From Bactericera cockerelli (lineage: Eukaryota; Arthropoda; Insecta; Hemiptera; Triozidae), in contig CM044964.1 in assembly GCA_024516035.1 (NCBI GenBank), forward strand, positions 13,401,597 through 13,465,596: a DNA stretch of 64,000 nucleotides, read 5' to 3'. The position numbers were made by a program, and so were the translations under genes. How positions within the stretch are numbered: the first letter of the stretch is position 1; each line of letters begins with the position of its first letter. Below the pieces are notes generated by a model. It had not been told where the DNA came from. It did no database searches and was given only the letters and a program-made list of their open reading frames with translations. Below, piece after piece: positions 30,791 to 42,406 of this stretch.

Positions 30791-31884
30791 AAAATAATAA
30801 TAATTATGAAGATTGCTTTTCTAGCAATAAAAATCAGATAAGTGTTGATGCAACAACAGATAATACAACTCCTCACTTTTCTGTTTATACTGATTATACA
30901 GATACTGATGCTGTGTGAAAGGATCGAACCCAGAACTTTGTACATTGTATCCGTGCACTTTACCACCTGTGCTGGCTGAACGGGTGAAAGTTTCAAGGTG
31001 CGCCTCAAATGCAAATGTCACTCCGGAGACAATGGCTGCTCTAATGATGCTCAAAACCTTATTATTATCTTATTCTTACTACCTGTTATCATAAGAAGAA
31101 TTATTATTGAGTAGTTACTGCCATTATTATTGTTATTATTATTCTTCTTCTAAATATACAGGGTGGTGCAGTATGTAGAACTCATCTAAAATATACTGAG
31201 TTAGCAGGCGGCCACAACGAGGGACCCTGGCCTATACCCTACACCTTAGAAAAGTGGTTTACAAACTTTTTGACTCCACGACCCCTTTCAAAATGGTCCT
31301 AGTTAAATTTGCGATTTGTTTGTTTTACTCTTTCTTTTTTACTATCTACTAAAAAAAAAAATCAATTTTTTTCAACTAAATTATTAGAAAATAAAACAAA
31401 ATAAGTATATTTTTTTTCTTCTTCTCAAATAAGACAGAAGAAGCCTTTCTGCGCTTTCATAAAGCCTGTCGTACAAATGATGTTCTATGACCTTGGAAAT
31501 TATCATACTTGTTATGTGAGGGTTCTGTTTCCTTGTGTGTGTTTATGCATTTTATGTCTAGGTAGATATTCGGTATCATTTCACAGTAAAGTTTACAAAT
31601 AGCTAACCCACCCGGTATAAACATCAGATCTGAATACATAAATTCTGAATTTGAAACAATACAGGAGAGATGAAATTCCATTATGTTATGTTGATGAGTG
31701 GTTCCGATACAGAATCATCAGATATGAAACACAGAGGTGAAGACCAGAGTGCAGAATCCTCCTGAGATTGAAGCTTATAGATTGAGTAGACAAATACAGT
31801 GATAAGATACAATAGATATGTAGATTCGGTGGTGAATGTATTTCATACCATGTCAGAGGGTGCGATCATAGGTGTAAGTGATTG

Positions 31885-32085
31885 CCATAATGCCATAGGC
31901 AATTACCCTGCCCTTTTGTTATAGTGCATATACGTGTTAATATTTATCTATTATTTCCCTTTTTATTGTTTATATTATTTCCATTTTTATTGTTTATATT
32001 ATTTCCTTTTTTTTATCTCTTTGTAATAATTATTTTTACTGTGAATAATTATGTCTTACTATCTAATAAAGAACTTAATAATAAT
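31885..32085 (+). mobile_element. LINE 3' end fragment
   Basis: GCCATAGGCAATTACCCTGCCC followed by repeated TTATTGTTTATATTATTTCC and an end with AATAAAGAACTTAATAATAA. Same tail family as 24689 and 52588. Confidence 0.6.
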
Positions 32086-32087
32086 AA

Positions 32088-32778
32088 TAGGCTGGGGGAC
32101 TATAAACAAGGAGAAGACTCGTAGTCTGGGGGACCAGTGTAGCTGGGGGACTATAAAGAGGGAGTAGACCAGCAGTCTAGCTGGGGGACTATAAACAGGA
32201 AGTAGACCAGCAATCTGGCTGGGGGACTATAAACAGGGAGTAGACCAGCAGTCTGGCTGGGGACTATAAACAGGAGAAGACTCGTAGTTGGGGACCAGTG
32301 TAGCTGGGCACTATAAAGAGGGAGTAGACAGCAGTCTGGCTGAGGACTATAAAGAGGGAGTACACAGTCTGGCTGAGGACTATAAAGAGGAGTAGACCAG
32401 CAGTCTGATGGGGACTATAAAGTGGGAGTAGACCAGCAGTCTGGCTGGGGGACTATAAACAGGAGTAGACCAGCAGTCTGACTGGGGACTATAAAGTGGG
32501 AGTAGACCAGCAGTCTGGCTGAGGGACTATAAAAGGGAGTAGACCAGCAGTCTGGCTGAGGGACTATAAAGAGGGAGTAGACCAGCAGTCTGGCTGGGGG
32601 ACTATAAACAGGGAGTAGACCAGCAATCTGGCTGGGGGACTATAAACAGGGATAGACCAGTCTGGCTGGGGGACTATAAACAGGAAGTATACCATTATTG
32701 GCTTGGTTCTGGGGGCTCTTGTCAATTATTAGCCTCGTTGTAAAGATAGTAGTAGAAGTGCTGAGACATTCCTCCACT
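32088..32778 (+). repeat. GGGGGACTATAAA minisatellite, long copy
   Basis: About 16 units of 33-38 bp with the core GGGGGACTATAAACAGGGAG and GTAGACCAGCAGTCTGGCT, some shortened, then the unique 3' part GTCAATTATTAGCCTCG. It continues after the inserted transposon at 33495-33540 (CACGATGACGCCACCCTATG). The whole is an expanded version of 10858-11100. Confidence 0.92.
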
Positions 32779-32786
32779 GTCTGGCT

Positions 32787-33494
32787 GGGAGGCACCGTTT
32801 TCCGTCCCATTTACCTTTTTTTCACCTTATTCCGTCCCGTCGATTCCGTCCCGTCAATATTTTACCACCTGATTCCGTCCGGTCATCGTAAGGGTTCAAT
32901 ACCCGATTCCGTCCCATTTGTTCCGTCCTATATACATAAATAAATACATAAATTATAAATTCAATATTTTTCATCAGTTTATTTTCAATCACGTAAAATA
33001 AACTGAGAACAATGGCGATGTTCACTATTAGGAGGCCATGCCTCAAGAATAGAGTAGGGTTAGGTAAGATACATAGAAGGCAATGCCTCAGGTTTATAGT
33101 AGGTTAGGTAAAATACATAGAAGGCCATGCCTCAAGAATATAGTAGGGTTAGGTAAGATACATAGAAGGCCATGCCTCAAGAATAGAGTAGGGTTAGGTA
33201 AGATACATAGAAGGCCATGCTCAGAATAGAGTAGGGTTAGGTAAGATTACATAGAAGGCAATGCCTCAGGTTTATAGTAGGGTTAGGTAAAACATAGAAG
33301 GCCATGCCTCAAGAATATAGTAGGGTTAGGTAAGATACATAGAAGACCATGCCTTCTATGTACTTATGTACATAGTACATAGTGCATAAGATAAGTGACG
33401 GACGGAATTCAGTGATTGATCTGAGAGTTCGGGACGGAATCGAGTATCGACTACCTGAGAGAAAAAATTCGCGGGACGGAATGAGGTGTCGTCC
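32787..33494. mobile_element. DNA transposon, 708 bp, 8-bp target duplication
   Basis: Inverse ends GGGAGGCACCGTTTTCCGTCCC / GGACGACACCTCATTCCGTCCC (about 22 bp, imperfect), flanked by GTCTGGCT at 32779-32786 and 33495-33502. The sister copy at 11052-11059 has GTCTGGCT once, which proves the insertion. Many CCGTCCC motifs lie near both ends, perhaps transposase binding sites. An 8-bp duplication fits hAT, P or Merlin-like families; the ends do not let me choose. Confidence 0.88.
33033..33355. repeat. Minisatellite inside the transposon
   Basis: About six units of ~53 bp with the core AGGCCATGCCTCAAGAATAG and GGTTAGGTAAGATACATAG. It occupies nearly half of the 708-bp transposon. Confidence 0.92.
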
Positions 33495-33739
33495 GTCTGG
33501 CTACCATCGTTCACGATGACGCCACCCTATGATGATGAATAATAATAGTGTTCAAACATTCCTTTTCTAAAGCCTCATTTTCTTTTACTTTCCTTAAAGT
33601 ATTTTAGAAAAGAAAGTAATGAAACTACTCTTGTTATGTCAGTAGTTGTTACTCATACAAGTAACTACTCATTTATTCTCATGAAATTAAATGAAAACCC
33701 CGCACGTAAAAATACAAAGTAGAAAACTTTCTCCACAAC

Positions 33740-33890
33740 CGGGATTCGAACCCGGGTGACTTGCGTTCAAAAATACATACTCGGCCACGGGACTACCTTC
33801 CCATTTTTGTCTCCTAACTACTAGATTGGCAAACCAAACAGCTCGGTCGAGGTGTGAAGTACGCCCCATACAAAGAAAGAGACATAATAA
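33740..33890 (-). mobile_element. tRNA-like SINE copy, another family
   Basis: Minus strand: TAGTCCCGTGGCCGAGTATG and GTCACCCGGGTTCGAATCCC at tRNA spacing, with the body (GAGGTGTGAAG, TCTCTTTCTTTGTATGG) shared with 18200-18245. The GTGGCCGAG A box is Leu/Ser-like. Confidence 0.6.
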
Positions 33891-34301
33891 AGAAATAAAA
33901 ACCAAGATAAAACAAAGCTAATATCATTTATGATGATAGAAAGTTAATGAAATAAAACTTCAAGATGTTCATATTGTTCATTAGGAAATGAATCGTCACT
34001 TTTATTCATGCAAATTTTCGTTTACAAAATCAGTGTGGGTGTAAATGAGAGTGAAACAATCATAGGGATGGTGATTAAACAAAATATAGTTCAAGTGATC
34101 CAATTATTATTTGATCAATAAAACAAAATACTAGCAGTTTAGTACTTGAAAAAATAAACAAAAGATGTTTCGTAGACAAAAGAAAGACTTAGTTTTGAAT
34201 GTATAAATAAGGTTGACAAACGAAACAAAGTAAATGCAACTATTGTGGAAAAAATAGCGAAAACAGAGATCTTAAAACTTGCGGAAAAAATAAATAAATA
34301 A

Positions 34302-34527
34302 AATATGCATGACTATCCATACATGAAGTCAAAAATTACTTACTGGCTATCATTTCTTTAAAAGCGTTCATCGATCTAAGTGACCTCTAGACCTGTGGGA
34401 AAAACAGGGATTTGGCCATAACTCTTTAACGAAGCAAAATGCCCCACTACAAGTTTCGCTCATATGATAGTCTACTGTGGGCTGAACCTACCCTCAAAAT
34501 ATTTGCATCTGTATACGGGACACCCTG
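34302..34527. mobile_element. Single end of the foldback element
   Basis: 226 bp matching one terminal repeat of 23057-24652 and 44706-46542, from ATGCATGACTATCC to GTATACGGGACACCCTG followed by TA. The other half is absent. It keeps the longest form of the terminus (CACCCTG), where copies 1 and 2 have CACCTTG and CACCTG. Confidence 0.85.
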
Positions 34528-37500
34528 TATAGGATAGAGTAGTTAGAACTGTTTAAAAATAAATAAATTGTTGGTTTTGGTAGGCAACATGGAGACATAA
34601 GGTCAATCTCGTAAGAGATATAAACAAAAGATGGCTTTCTCTTTCTATTTTTAAGACTCACCAAAAGAATAATCAGAGTAATTTGTAGACCTAAGAGTGA
34701 TCTGAAGTATGATTTTTATTAATATAATTCTTTATGAACTCAGTAGGTACTCAAGTTGTTAATGTTTTTTTTTATGTACACAAGTCATTACGCCTTATCG
34801 ACACCGTTCAATGTACAGGTTTGGTCAGTTAACAAGTTGATTTACATTTGGGTTAATTCATTTTCTGGACATTAAGAAAGTAGGCATACTTCTGTTTGGC
34901 TTTGTAGGTAGTTAATTATTGACCGGACCAAAGTATGCAAGGATGCCAATACGGTCAATAGATTCATATGTTGGTACTTAACTAACGTTAATTTATAATA
35001 TTATGATGGTAATGTTGTTCTAAACTATGCCAATGTGTTTAGCCTTTATGAGATTGATTTTTAAACAAGTACATACAAGTAATAACGGAAGAGTTAAATG
35101 ACGTCAGACTATTTAGTATCGACCAAAATAAAAGAAACTTCATACAATGGGCCATTGTTATAATGGTTTTTTGATGAGGTTTTACAACTTTAATTTAACT
35201 AAATCTTGAAATGAGCTAACTCAACAATAAGAGTATTCTCTTTAAATATTTAGAGTCAAATTGTACAACTGTGGTACGGCCATGGCCAACTATTGAGAGT
35301 TTTTGCTATATAATAAAAGTCATTTAAATATTATATGATAGCTTCATCTGTGACATAGTTTATAAATGTGAAACTTAGAAAAACTATTCTTATGGTAACT
35401 ATGAGTACAATGTTGAACATAATATATTGGTAACTGATTAGTTCATTAAATATCATACTATGGTAACTACAGGTAGGTAAATCATTAAATATAATATGGT
35501 AACTATAGTTAATTCATTTGACATAATAGGTAACTATGTGAACTATTAATATGGTAGGTATGGGTCATTCATAAATTTAATATGGTAACTACATGTTTCT
35601 TATTCTTGTAAAATCATTTGGTAAACGAATGGTAGGTTTGTGAGAATGAATGCATATCATAGAAGCGGTCCAAATAAAAAAGGGTCCTTATTCCTATTTC
35701 TAGTTCAGAAGTCCAAAACTTTAAATCTTAGAAGTTTGGTTTACCTTAACAAAGTCCAAAGAAGTTTGTTTTACCTTATGAAAGCTTATGGGGAAATACT
35801 GTGTTATAAAACTATGTCCATTAAATAACACCTAATATTACAAAGAATAAAAATAATTGAAAACTCCAACTGTACCAAAAAATTATTATTCCCATACAGT
35901 AATTAGTAGAAAGGTAATTTGTAGAAGATGAACGTGAATTAAAACGTGAATTATTTGAAACTGATTATTAAACGTCCATGACATAAGTCAAAAAGAGGTC
36001 ATATTATGGCCTCATTTTCTTAAAGAGTAAAAATAAGACATATTGTAATTGATTATTCTTGAATGTTCGTAGAATTGGGTTACGAAATAAATATGAATGA
36101 ATAATTTGAGAAAAAATGACTAGGTAGACTCCATACTTCAATCCGGAATGACAACTATGGTACTGTGGGATGTAATATTTAGGGAGATCTTTTGAGAGCT
36201 ACATTTTAATGTTGTTTTGAAAAACAATCCAAAACGTTTGTTGAGGCAAAACGTTCACCTCAACAAAAGCGAAAAATTTGTAGAGACTTCTTTAAATTAC
36301 CGAAATATGAAAACTAAAATCATTCTACTCATATGAAAATATGTACCGTTGTAATTAATGCGAAAGAAGAGAACAACAGAAGTATCCTATAGAGCAGACA
36401 TTAAACAAACATTGGATGAGGAAGTGTTGAACTAAGAAGAGAAGAGTAAGTAGAGAATAGTAAGTAAAGAAGAGTAAGTTTACTCATCAGAAACTTCAAG
36501 AAAAGCATGATGAATAACTTTTTTCCCCAAGGTGTTTATCAGGGATATCTAGTTATCTAGCGATTTGAGTTAAAAATTCAATTGAAAGGGAGTCAGATCT
36601 CATTTATCTACATTTAAGAAGAATTGATACCAATGAACAAGAAAAGAATACAAGATCTTTTAATATGTAAATTTTGTTAAACCTGACATTGAAATATACA
36701 AGGAGAGGGAAGATATTGTAAACACTTGAAGATTTAACGACAGTTCCGGTCTAGGTATTAATGGACCAAACCAAATAGAACATAACGAACAAAATAAGAT
36801 GTAACCGTAAGTAGACTGGGACGTCATCACTGTCACAAAAAAAATCACCTGTATTTACACTAACAGGTTGTAAACAATTTAAACATATTGATAAAAAAAC
36901 TACAGATACACACTATTTGAAACATAAATTAGGTGCATACCTATAATAATTATGTACTATTGCAACATACAATCTCATCTTAAAGTAAAATATAAATTGC
37001 TTTTTCTCAAACTTTATTCTATCACACGATGAAGCTGAAATAATCCATCTCGTGCCAGGCTTAGCTAAATTTAGGATAATTTGCATGATAGTTGCGAACA
37101 CAATATTTCATTGCATCAAGTGAGTAATAATTAAAAACCAATTCAATATCAAGAACAGTTATTATGGTATCAGTATTTTTGATTCTTCACTCAAAGACGT
37201 CATCTTTGGAGAAATACTGAAAAATATATTAGGTAGATCATGTATCTAGGTGCATTAAAATTATTACTTTCACTTGTAAAAATATATCTATTTATTCTAC
37301 GAATACAATGGATATTCTGATCCAAAATTTCTTTTGCATTGGTCAATTTCAAAAGTAGGGACAGTTTTTATCAACCATAAAATTATTATGCTGGGTGAGG
37401 TTAATGTGGGTAGTAGGTTCGTGTTTGCATTATCCTCCATTTGCAGTTTCCTGCGAATGGAGGGTATCACCCCCGTCAAGATACGGCCATGCAGTTGAAA

Positions 37501-38264
37501 GCGACATTAAATTCAAATTAAAAAAAGAGATATTAAAAGCCAAGCCTGGTATAAAATGGATTATTCTACATATTATTATAACTTCAAGACACTCGTTAGT
37601 TAGTGAATGTGATGCTGTTTGATATTGCAAGATCATCACCAGAATGAAGGTTGCAGTGGAGGTAAAGATTCATCAAGCTAAAGACAAAATTATTGATTGA
37701 AAAGTACCACAGTTCTAATAAATTTCAATTGGATTTGGATAAGATTGAATCCTTGTTAAATCTTGAGCCAGATTATTTTTCTCATGGATATAGTTGTAGA
37801 TAAGACATGCTTCATTTAATATCCATGATTTCTGCACTAAATGTCAGACATATTTTTTTTAATCAACCGTGAATAGCAGTATGAACCCATTGGACCTATA
37901 GTATATTTTCTTAAAAGATGTTGCAGTCATTTATGAAATAAAAATAAATATGTAGCATTGAAATTGAACATTACACGACTCTTTCTGGTCGATTAAGTGC
38001 TAAAAGTTAACCAAGTTTGATGCTGAATTGAAGTTCGTTTGGGTTTTTTGTTCTAATTATGTTCAAACAATTTCATGGCTTATAATTATTCAAAATACGT
38101 CATTGAGTTTTGAGCCGGAACATTATACAAAAAACAAACTAATGATCATGGAGGTTTGTCTGACCTTTCAATAGTATTGCTTACTTTGCACGAAGCATAA
38201 ATAATACAGTTTCATAATAATAAAGTTATGTACAGTTTTTTAAGGTACCTTGCGTAACTTGTTC
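34528..38264. other. AT-rich intron, little recognised
   Basis: Part of the 15.5-kb interval between the large exon and exon 6. Apart from a 5S-SINE body (37388-37528: GGCTGGGTGAGGTTAATG, GTTGAAAGCGACATTAAA, plus A-rich end) I see no element shared with the rest of the window, no conserved exon and no splice-bounded frame. Confidence 0.5.
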
Positions 38265-38364
38265 NNNNNNNNNNNNNNNNNNNNNNNNNNNNNNNNNNNN
38301 NNNNNNNNNNNNNNNNNNNNNNNNNNNNNNNNNNNNNNNNNNNNNNNNNNNNNNNNNNNNNNNN
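38265..38364. other. Assembly gap of exactly 100 N
   Basis: The round length marks a placeholder. The same 17 bases (CCTTGCGTAACTTGTTC) stand directly on both sides (38248-38264 and 38365-38381), so the two contigs overlap and the gap is probably of zero or negative size. Confidence 0.97.
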
Positions 38365-38408
38365 CCTTGCGTAACTTGTTCTCTTATGATATAATTTTGT
38401 CTTTGGTG

Positions 38409-41400
38409 TTAATAGCTTGTTATTTCTACGTTAATGGGTGTCTTTAAATGCGGAGAAGCGGTCGGTGGTATGGTGGACACTCTCTGTTTATACTCTTCAT
38501 AGACTTGGGTTGGGGTTTGACCTTCTCGCTCCTTGTAAGCCTTATCTTGAAGTTGCAAGTTTATGTCTTGGATGCTTTGTAGATTTTCTTTGTAAACTTT
38601 CAACAAGATGTCATTTTTCATAGAAGAAGATGCAGGAACCTCGTACGCTATTGTTGGTTGACTCTCATAATGATATTTTGGTGTGATCGTATTGTCACTG
38701 TTTAGATTGTTCTCTATGTCTGTGCTTGTTGTAGGCACGTAAGGTACTTTCTCAGGTTTATAGTAAACCTTCAAGTTCTTGGGTGAAGAGACCTTTGGAA
38801 TATCAGTTGTTTCAACGATGGGAGCTCTGAACCTGTCGAGATCATTCGCAGTGTAGTATTTCTTTATGATGTCGTCTTTCACTTCATATCTGAGAAAGTT
38901 TTTTGGTGCACTAGTACTACTTGGTTTTTCTTCCTCTGTTTTAAATTGACTGTAGTACTGTTGAACTAACGGATCTTTCTTTCTTTGATCTGCGGGCTTT
39001 TGAGAATATTTACTGTCATCTGGTTTATCGTAGTAGGGTTTTGAGTCTTCTGTGTAAACTTCAGCTGAAATTCGAGATTGTGTGTATTCTGGGTCGAATC
39101 TTTGTTGGTCTTTCAAGTTTTGTCCTCGCTTGTACGGAGCTGGTGTGCTTCCGACACTTTCATCATTAGGCTCTTTACGGTCAGGTTCATAATAGTTTTC
39201 AACTTGGTTTCTTGAACCTACACGATAATTTTCCCATTTGTATGGTCATAATAGTCCACGGGTGCTGCTGTAGGTTCCTCATATTTTTCAGTTACATATT
39301 TTGAATTTTCATTATAGACAAGGGACAAATTTTCCGGGTAACTTTGAGTTGTGGGTAGCTCTTGGTAATGTTGGACATTTGGTTTAGGTGACATATATTC
39401 GTCGTATTGATATGTTCTTTCTTTTTCGTCCAAGTATGTATCAGTTTCATCAGGATATTGGTTGTTGTAATTTGGAGATTCTTGATTACTTTGGATTTGA
39501 GGATTATAGTTATATGGCTTTCTTCGGATAGAACGAGGTTTCTCAGGTATGTGGGTATCTTGGTTGTAATCTGTTGATTCTTGAAGTCTTTGGTTTTGAG
39601 GTTCAAAGTTATTTGGTTTTCTTCTAATAAAACGTTGTCTCTCAGTTGTGTAGGTATCTTGGTTGTTATAATCTGGTGATTCTTGAGGATGTTGGTTTTG
39701 AATAATTTCTAGATTTACTGGTTTTCTTGGACTAAAACCACCTTTTTCAGTTGTTTTCTGGTATTGGTTGTCGTAATATGGAGACCCTTGAGGATTTTGG
39801 TTTTGAGTTTCATAGTTGTTCGGAGTTTTCGGATTGTAATAGTTGGTTGGTAAGTTGTAAGTAAGTTTAGATTTGTCTTGATAGCGCGACGTAGTTCTCT
39901 GTCGATAATCTTCGTCTTCAATATTGTGAGTATTGTAGTCGTTATTATAGTTTTGAGGTTGGTCATAGTAATCAGTGTCTGTTGGTCGTTCATTATAGTC
40001 ATCATTAGAAACTTTAGGTTGCTCTGGGTATTTCTTGTCTTTGTTACTATCTTCATAATAGTTCTGGCCTGTGTACTGAGGATAATAAATGAGGGACTTT
40101 CCAGTTTCAGGATACTTGGCCAATGAATTTGTGGGTATATTGAAATCAATTTCTTTTTCCAAGGGAAGCTTTTGAATGATTCCTTCGTCATTAAAACTAT
40201 CTTTTCGTATAGGTTCCGTTGGATTAGCATTGAAGTATTCCTCGGTTAGAACTCTGGGTGATTTTTTAGTATTTTGAAGGCTATAATAATTTTGAGGAAG
40301 AGCCTTCTTCGTTTGTCTATTGTTCTTTTTGTGATCTTGAGTGGTCTTATATGGAAGTTCTTCTCCTTGGGTTTCATCAAAATTACTTTCGTCTTCGTAA
40401 TTTGCAGTACGGATATTAGTATCTTTACTTGCTATTGGATATTCTTTTGTCTGAGGATTTTTGGTATCATCAGGATAATTTTTAGGTGCGGTAGTTATAG
40501 TACGAGATTTATACATTTCATCATCATTATTTTCTTTAAAAAGTTTACCTTTATCGGCATTATATTTTTCATAAGCCTTAAACTGCAGGTCTATGTAAGC
40601 ATCTTGTGCATATCTATTGTTCAAATGTTCTTTATTTTGGGTTGTGTCTTCAACAGAAATATCTTGATATTTATCAATTACCTCTGGTAAATATTTTTTG
40701 TATTCTGAATTGATTTCATCAATATCTTCTGAGTATATCCTTCTGTTTGGCCTTTTACGTTGTCTACTGGTGCTTTTACCTGTACTATTTGCTACCTCCC
40801 TAATTTTCTTTGATTCGTAACGCTCAAATACACCTTTGTTGTTTTGCGTGTAAAAAAGATTTTCTGTTTTATATGTTCTCGATACCGGATCATATATTAA
40901 AGCTTCTTTCAGTTCAATTATTGGATCACTAATGTATGGTGTTACAGTCTGAATTGGAACATATTTGTCTGTTGAATTTTCTATTTCTTTCGGCGCCTTA
41001 TCTTTGGTTTCACGTACTTCTCGTTTTCTTTCATTTTTGTTTTCTAGATTATCATTATTATTTTTTGGATCCCTATCACTGCCTGATATGTTTTGAGGAC
41101 TTGCCACTATAACTACTTGGTCGTTGGATGGTTCAAAAGTTTGATCGCCATCATAGGATATACTTTGCACTATCTGAACATTATCATTGTTGTGATTTCT
41201 TTTGTTCTTGTTACTATTGATTGTTTGTTGTTTTGTTATAAATTTATGAATGTCTAAAGAAGGGGGTTTGTACGTTGTCACTTTGTCTTCCTTCTGGGAC
41301 TGTTGTTTTGTTTGGTGACTATGGACTGGCCCCAGTCTATGTGAGCTTTGAGGAAGATTTGCAACGAGCTGTTGCACGTCTTGTGTATTATAGATTGATG

Positions 41401-41889
41401 GCTGTGGCTGGTTTGACTGTACTGGCGGAGAAGCAGTCTGTTCATACTGTTGATTCAAGAACAATACATGAGGGTTTTGTAAGTTGAAAGGATAATTTAG
41501 TTGTGCTTGTGCTTGACCTACGCTGAAATTCGGAACGAGTGATTGTTCTTGTGGATTTTTTGTTGAGATTGGACGCGAGAATGAAGTAAATGTTTCTGGT
41601 TGCCTACTTTGTTCTTGATGTTTTAAAGTCTGCTGTGAATAGAAGGTAGGCTGAACATATTGGTTTTGAAATGGTGGAATGTATGGACTTTGGTATTGAT
41701 TTTGGTACTGCTGTTGGAACGAATGGAATATAGTTGTGGGGCTGGACTGGTACTGTTGATATTGCTGATTGGTTGAAGAGGTCTGGTTTGCTGATACGTA
41801 GTACTAGAACGTGACGAAGGATCTATGCTAAATAGAACGTTTACTTTTTCAATTATCTTGTTAACCACATTTTGACCGACCAGATTTGT
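38409..41889 (-). CDS. Skeletor: Large low-complexity exon, alternative Skeletor end (two frame breaks)
   Basis: Acceptor TTCTGATTACAG at 41890; the first codons read TNLVGQNVVNKIIEKVNV in phase 0, matching the phase left by exon 5. About 1150 codons follow, very rich in Asn, Tyr, Gln, Pro, Asp and Glu, with a four-fold ~33-aa repeat (QESPDYNNQ-type) at ~39440-39830. The frame ends in TAA at 38409-38411. Two single-base frame changes are needed: one between 41623 and 41803, the other between 39218 and 39248. Most simply this is an alternative terminal exon giving a DM13-DM13-disordered isoform. A phase-0 GTAGAA 12 nt before the stop could instead make it a cassette exon. Orphan status or decay cannot be ruled out. 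Confidence 0.7.
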
Positions 41890-42310
41890 CTGTAATCAGA
41901 ACAAAACAGAAAAAAAGATCCTGATTAATATTGTTTTTTAAAACATTTTTAACAACCATTCATATGAACAAAATGTTAGTTCTTGTGTCACAGTAAGGGT
42001 TCATACTCAATGATTTCATTGGATAAGACCGTGCTTATGTGTCACTTAAGAGTCTGTATTTTGTTGACAGATACAAGTATGTCGCTGCGAGATATAAAAA
42101 GTAAATTTGCTGGTTAGTGGAAGAATGGTGTTGACTGAATTATCGAATATCATTTGTTTTGGTCGGATATACAGACAAGACGGTTTAGAGAAACTGTGAT
42201 TTACACCAAGATAATGAAATAGCACTTTTGAAAACTACAAAAAGCTTGATACTAGAAGATACACTTGTGAGAGTATGGGCACTATCATTTTTAAAATATC
42301 TATAAAGATA

Positions 42311-42406
42311 GGGGCAAAATTAATAGACAAATTCTATAACTCACACAGCCCTCAATCCGTGACTTAGCGCACAGAGGTATTACAAAAACATCTTTTAATT
42401 TCGCCC
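42311..42406. mobile_element. Short MITE, GGGGCGAAATTAAT family
   Basis: 96 bp with inverse ends GGGGCAAAATTAATAG / GGGCGAAATTAAAAG, flanked by TA on both sides. It contains the family core TCCGTGACTTAGCGC. Relatives are at 48502-48629 and 49332-49460. 41890-42310 and 42407-44358 otherwise hold no recognised element or gene. Confidence 0.8.

Noticed and set aside
32088..32778. Regular repeats of 33-38 bp suggestive of a CRISPR array
   Set aside because: No unique spacers; the whole unit repeats and varies in length. It is a minisatellite in a eukaryotic intron, and a short copy exists at 10858.
40274..40690. Plus-strand 138-codon frame rich in Ile and Phe, membrane-protein-like
   Set aside because: It is the antisense shadow of the Asn/Tyr/Lys-rich exon on the minus strand; composition alone explains the hydrophobic reading.
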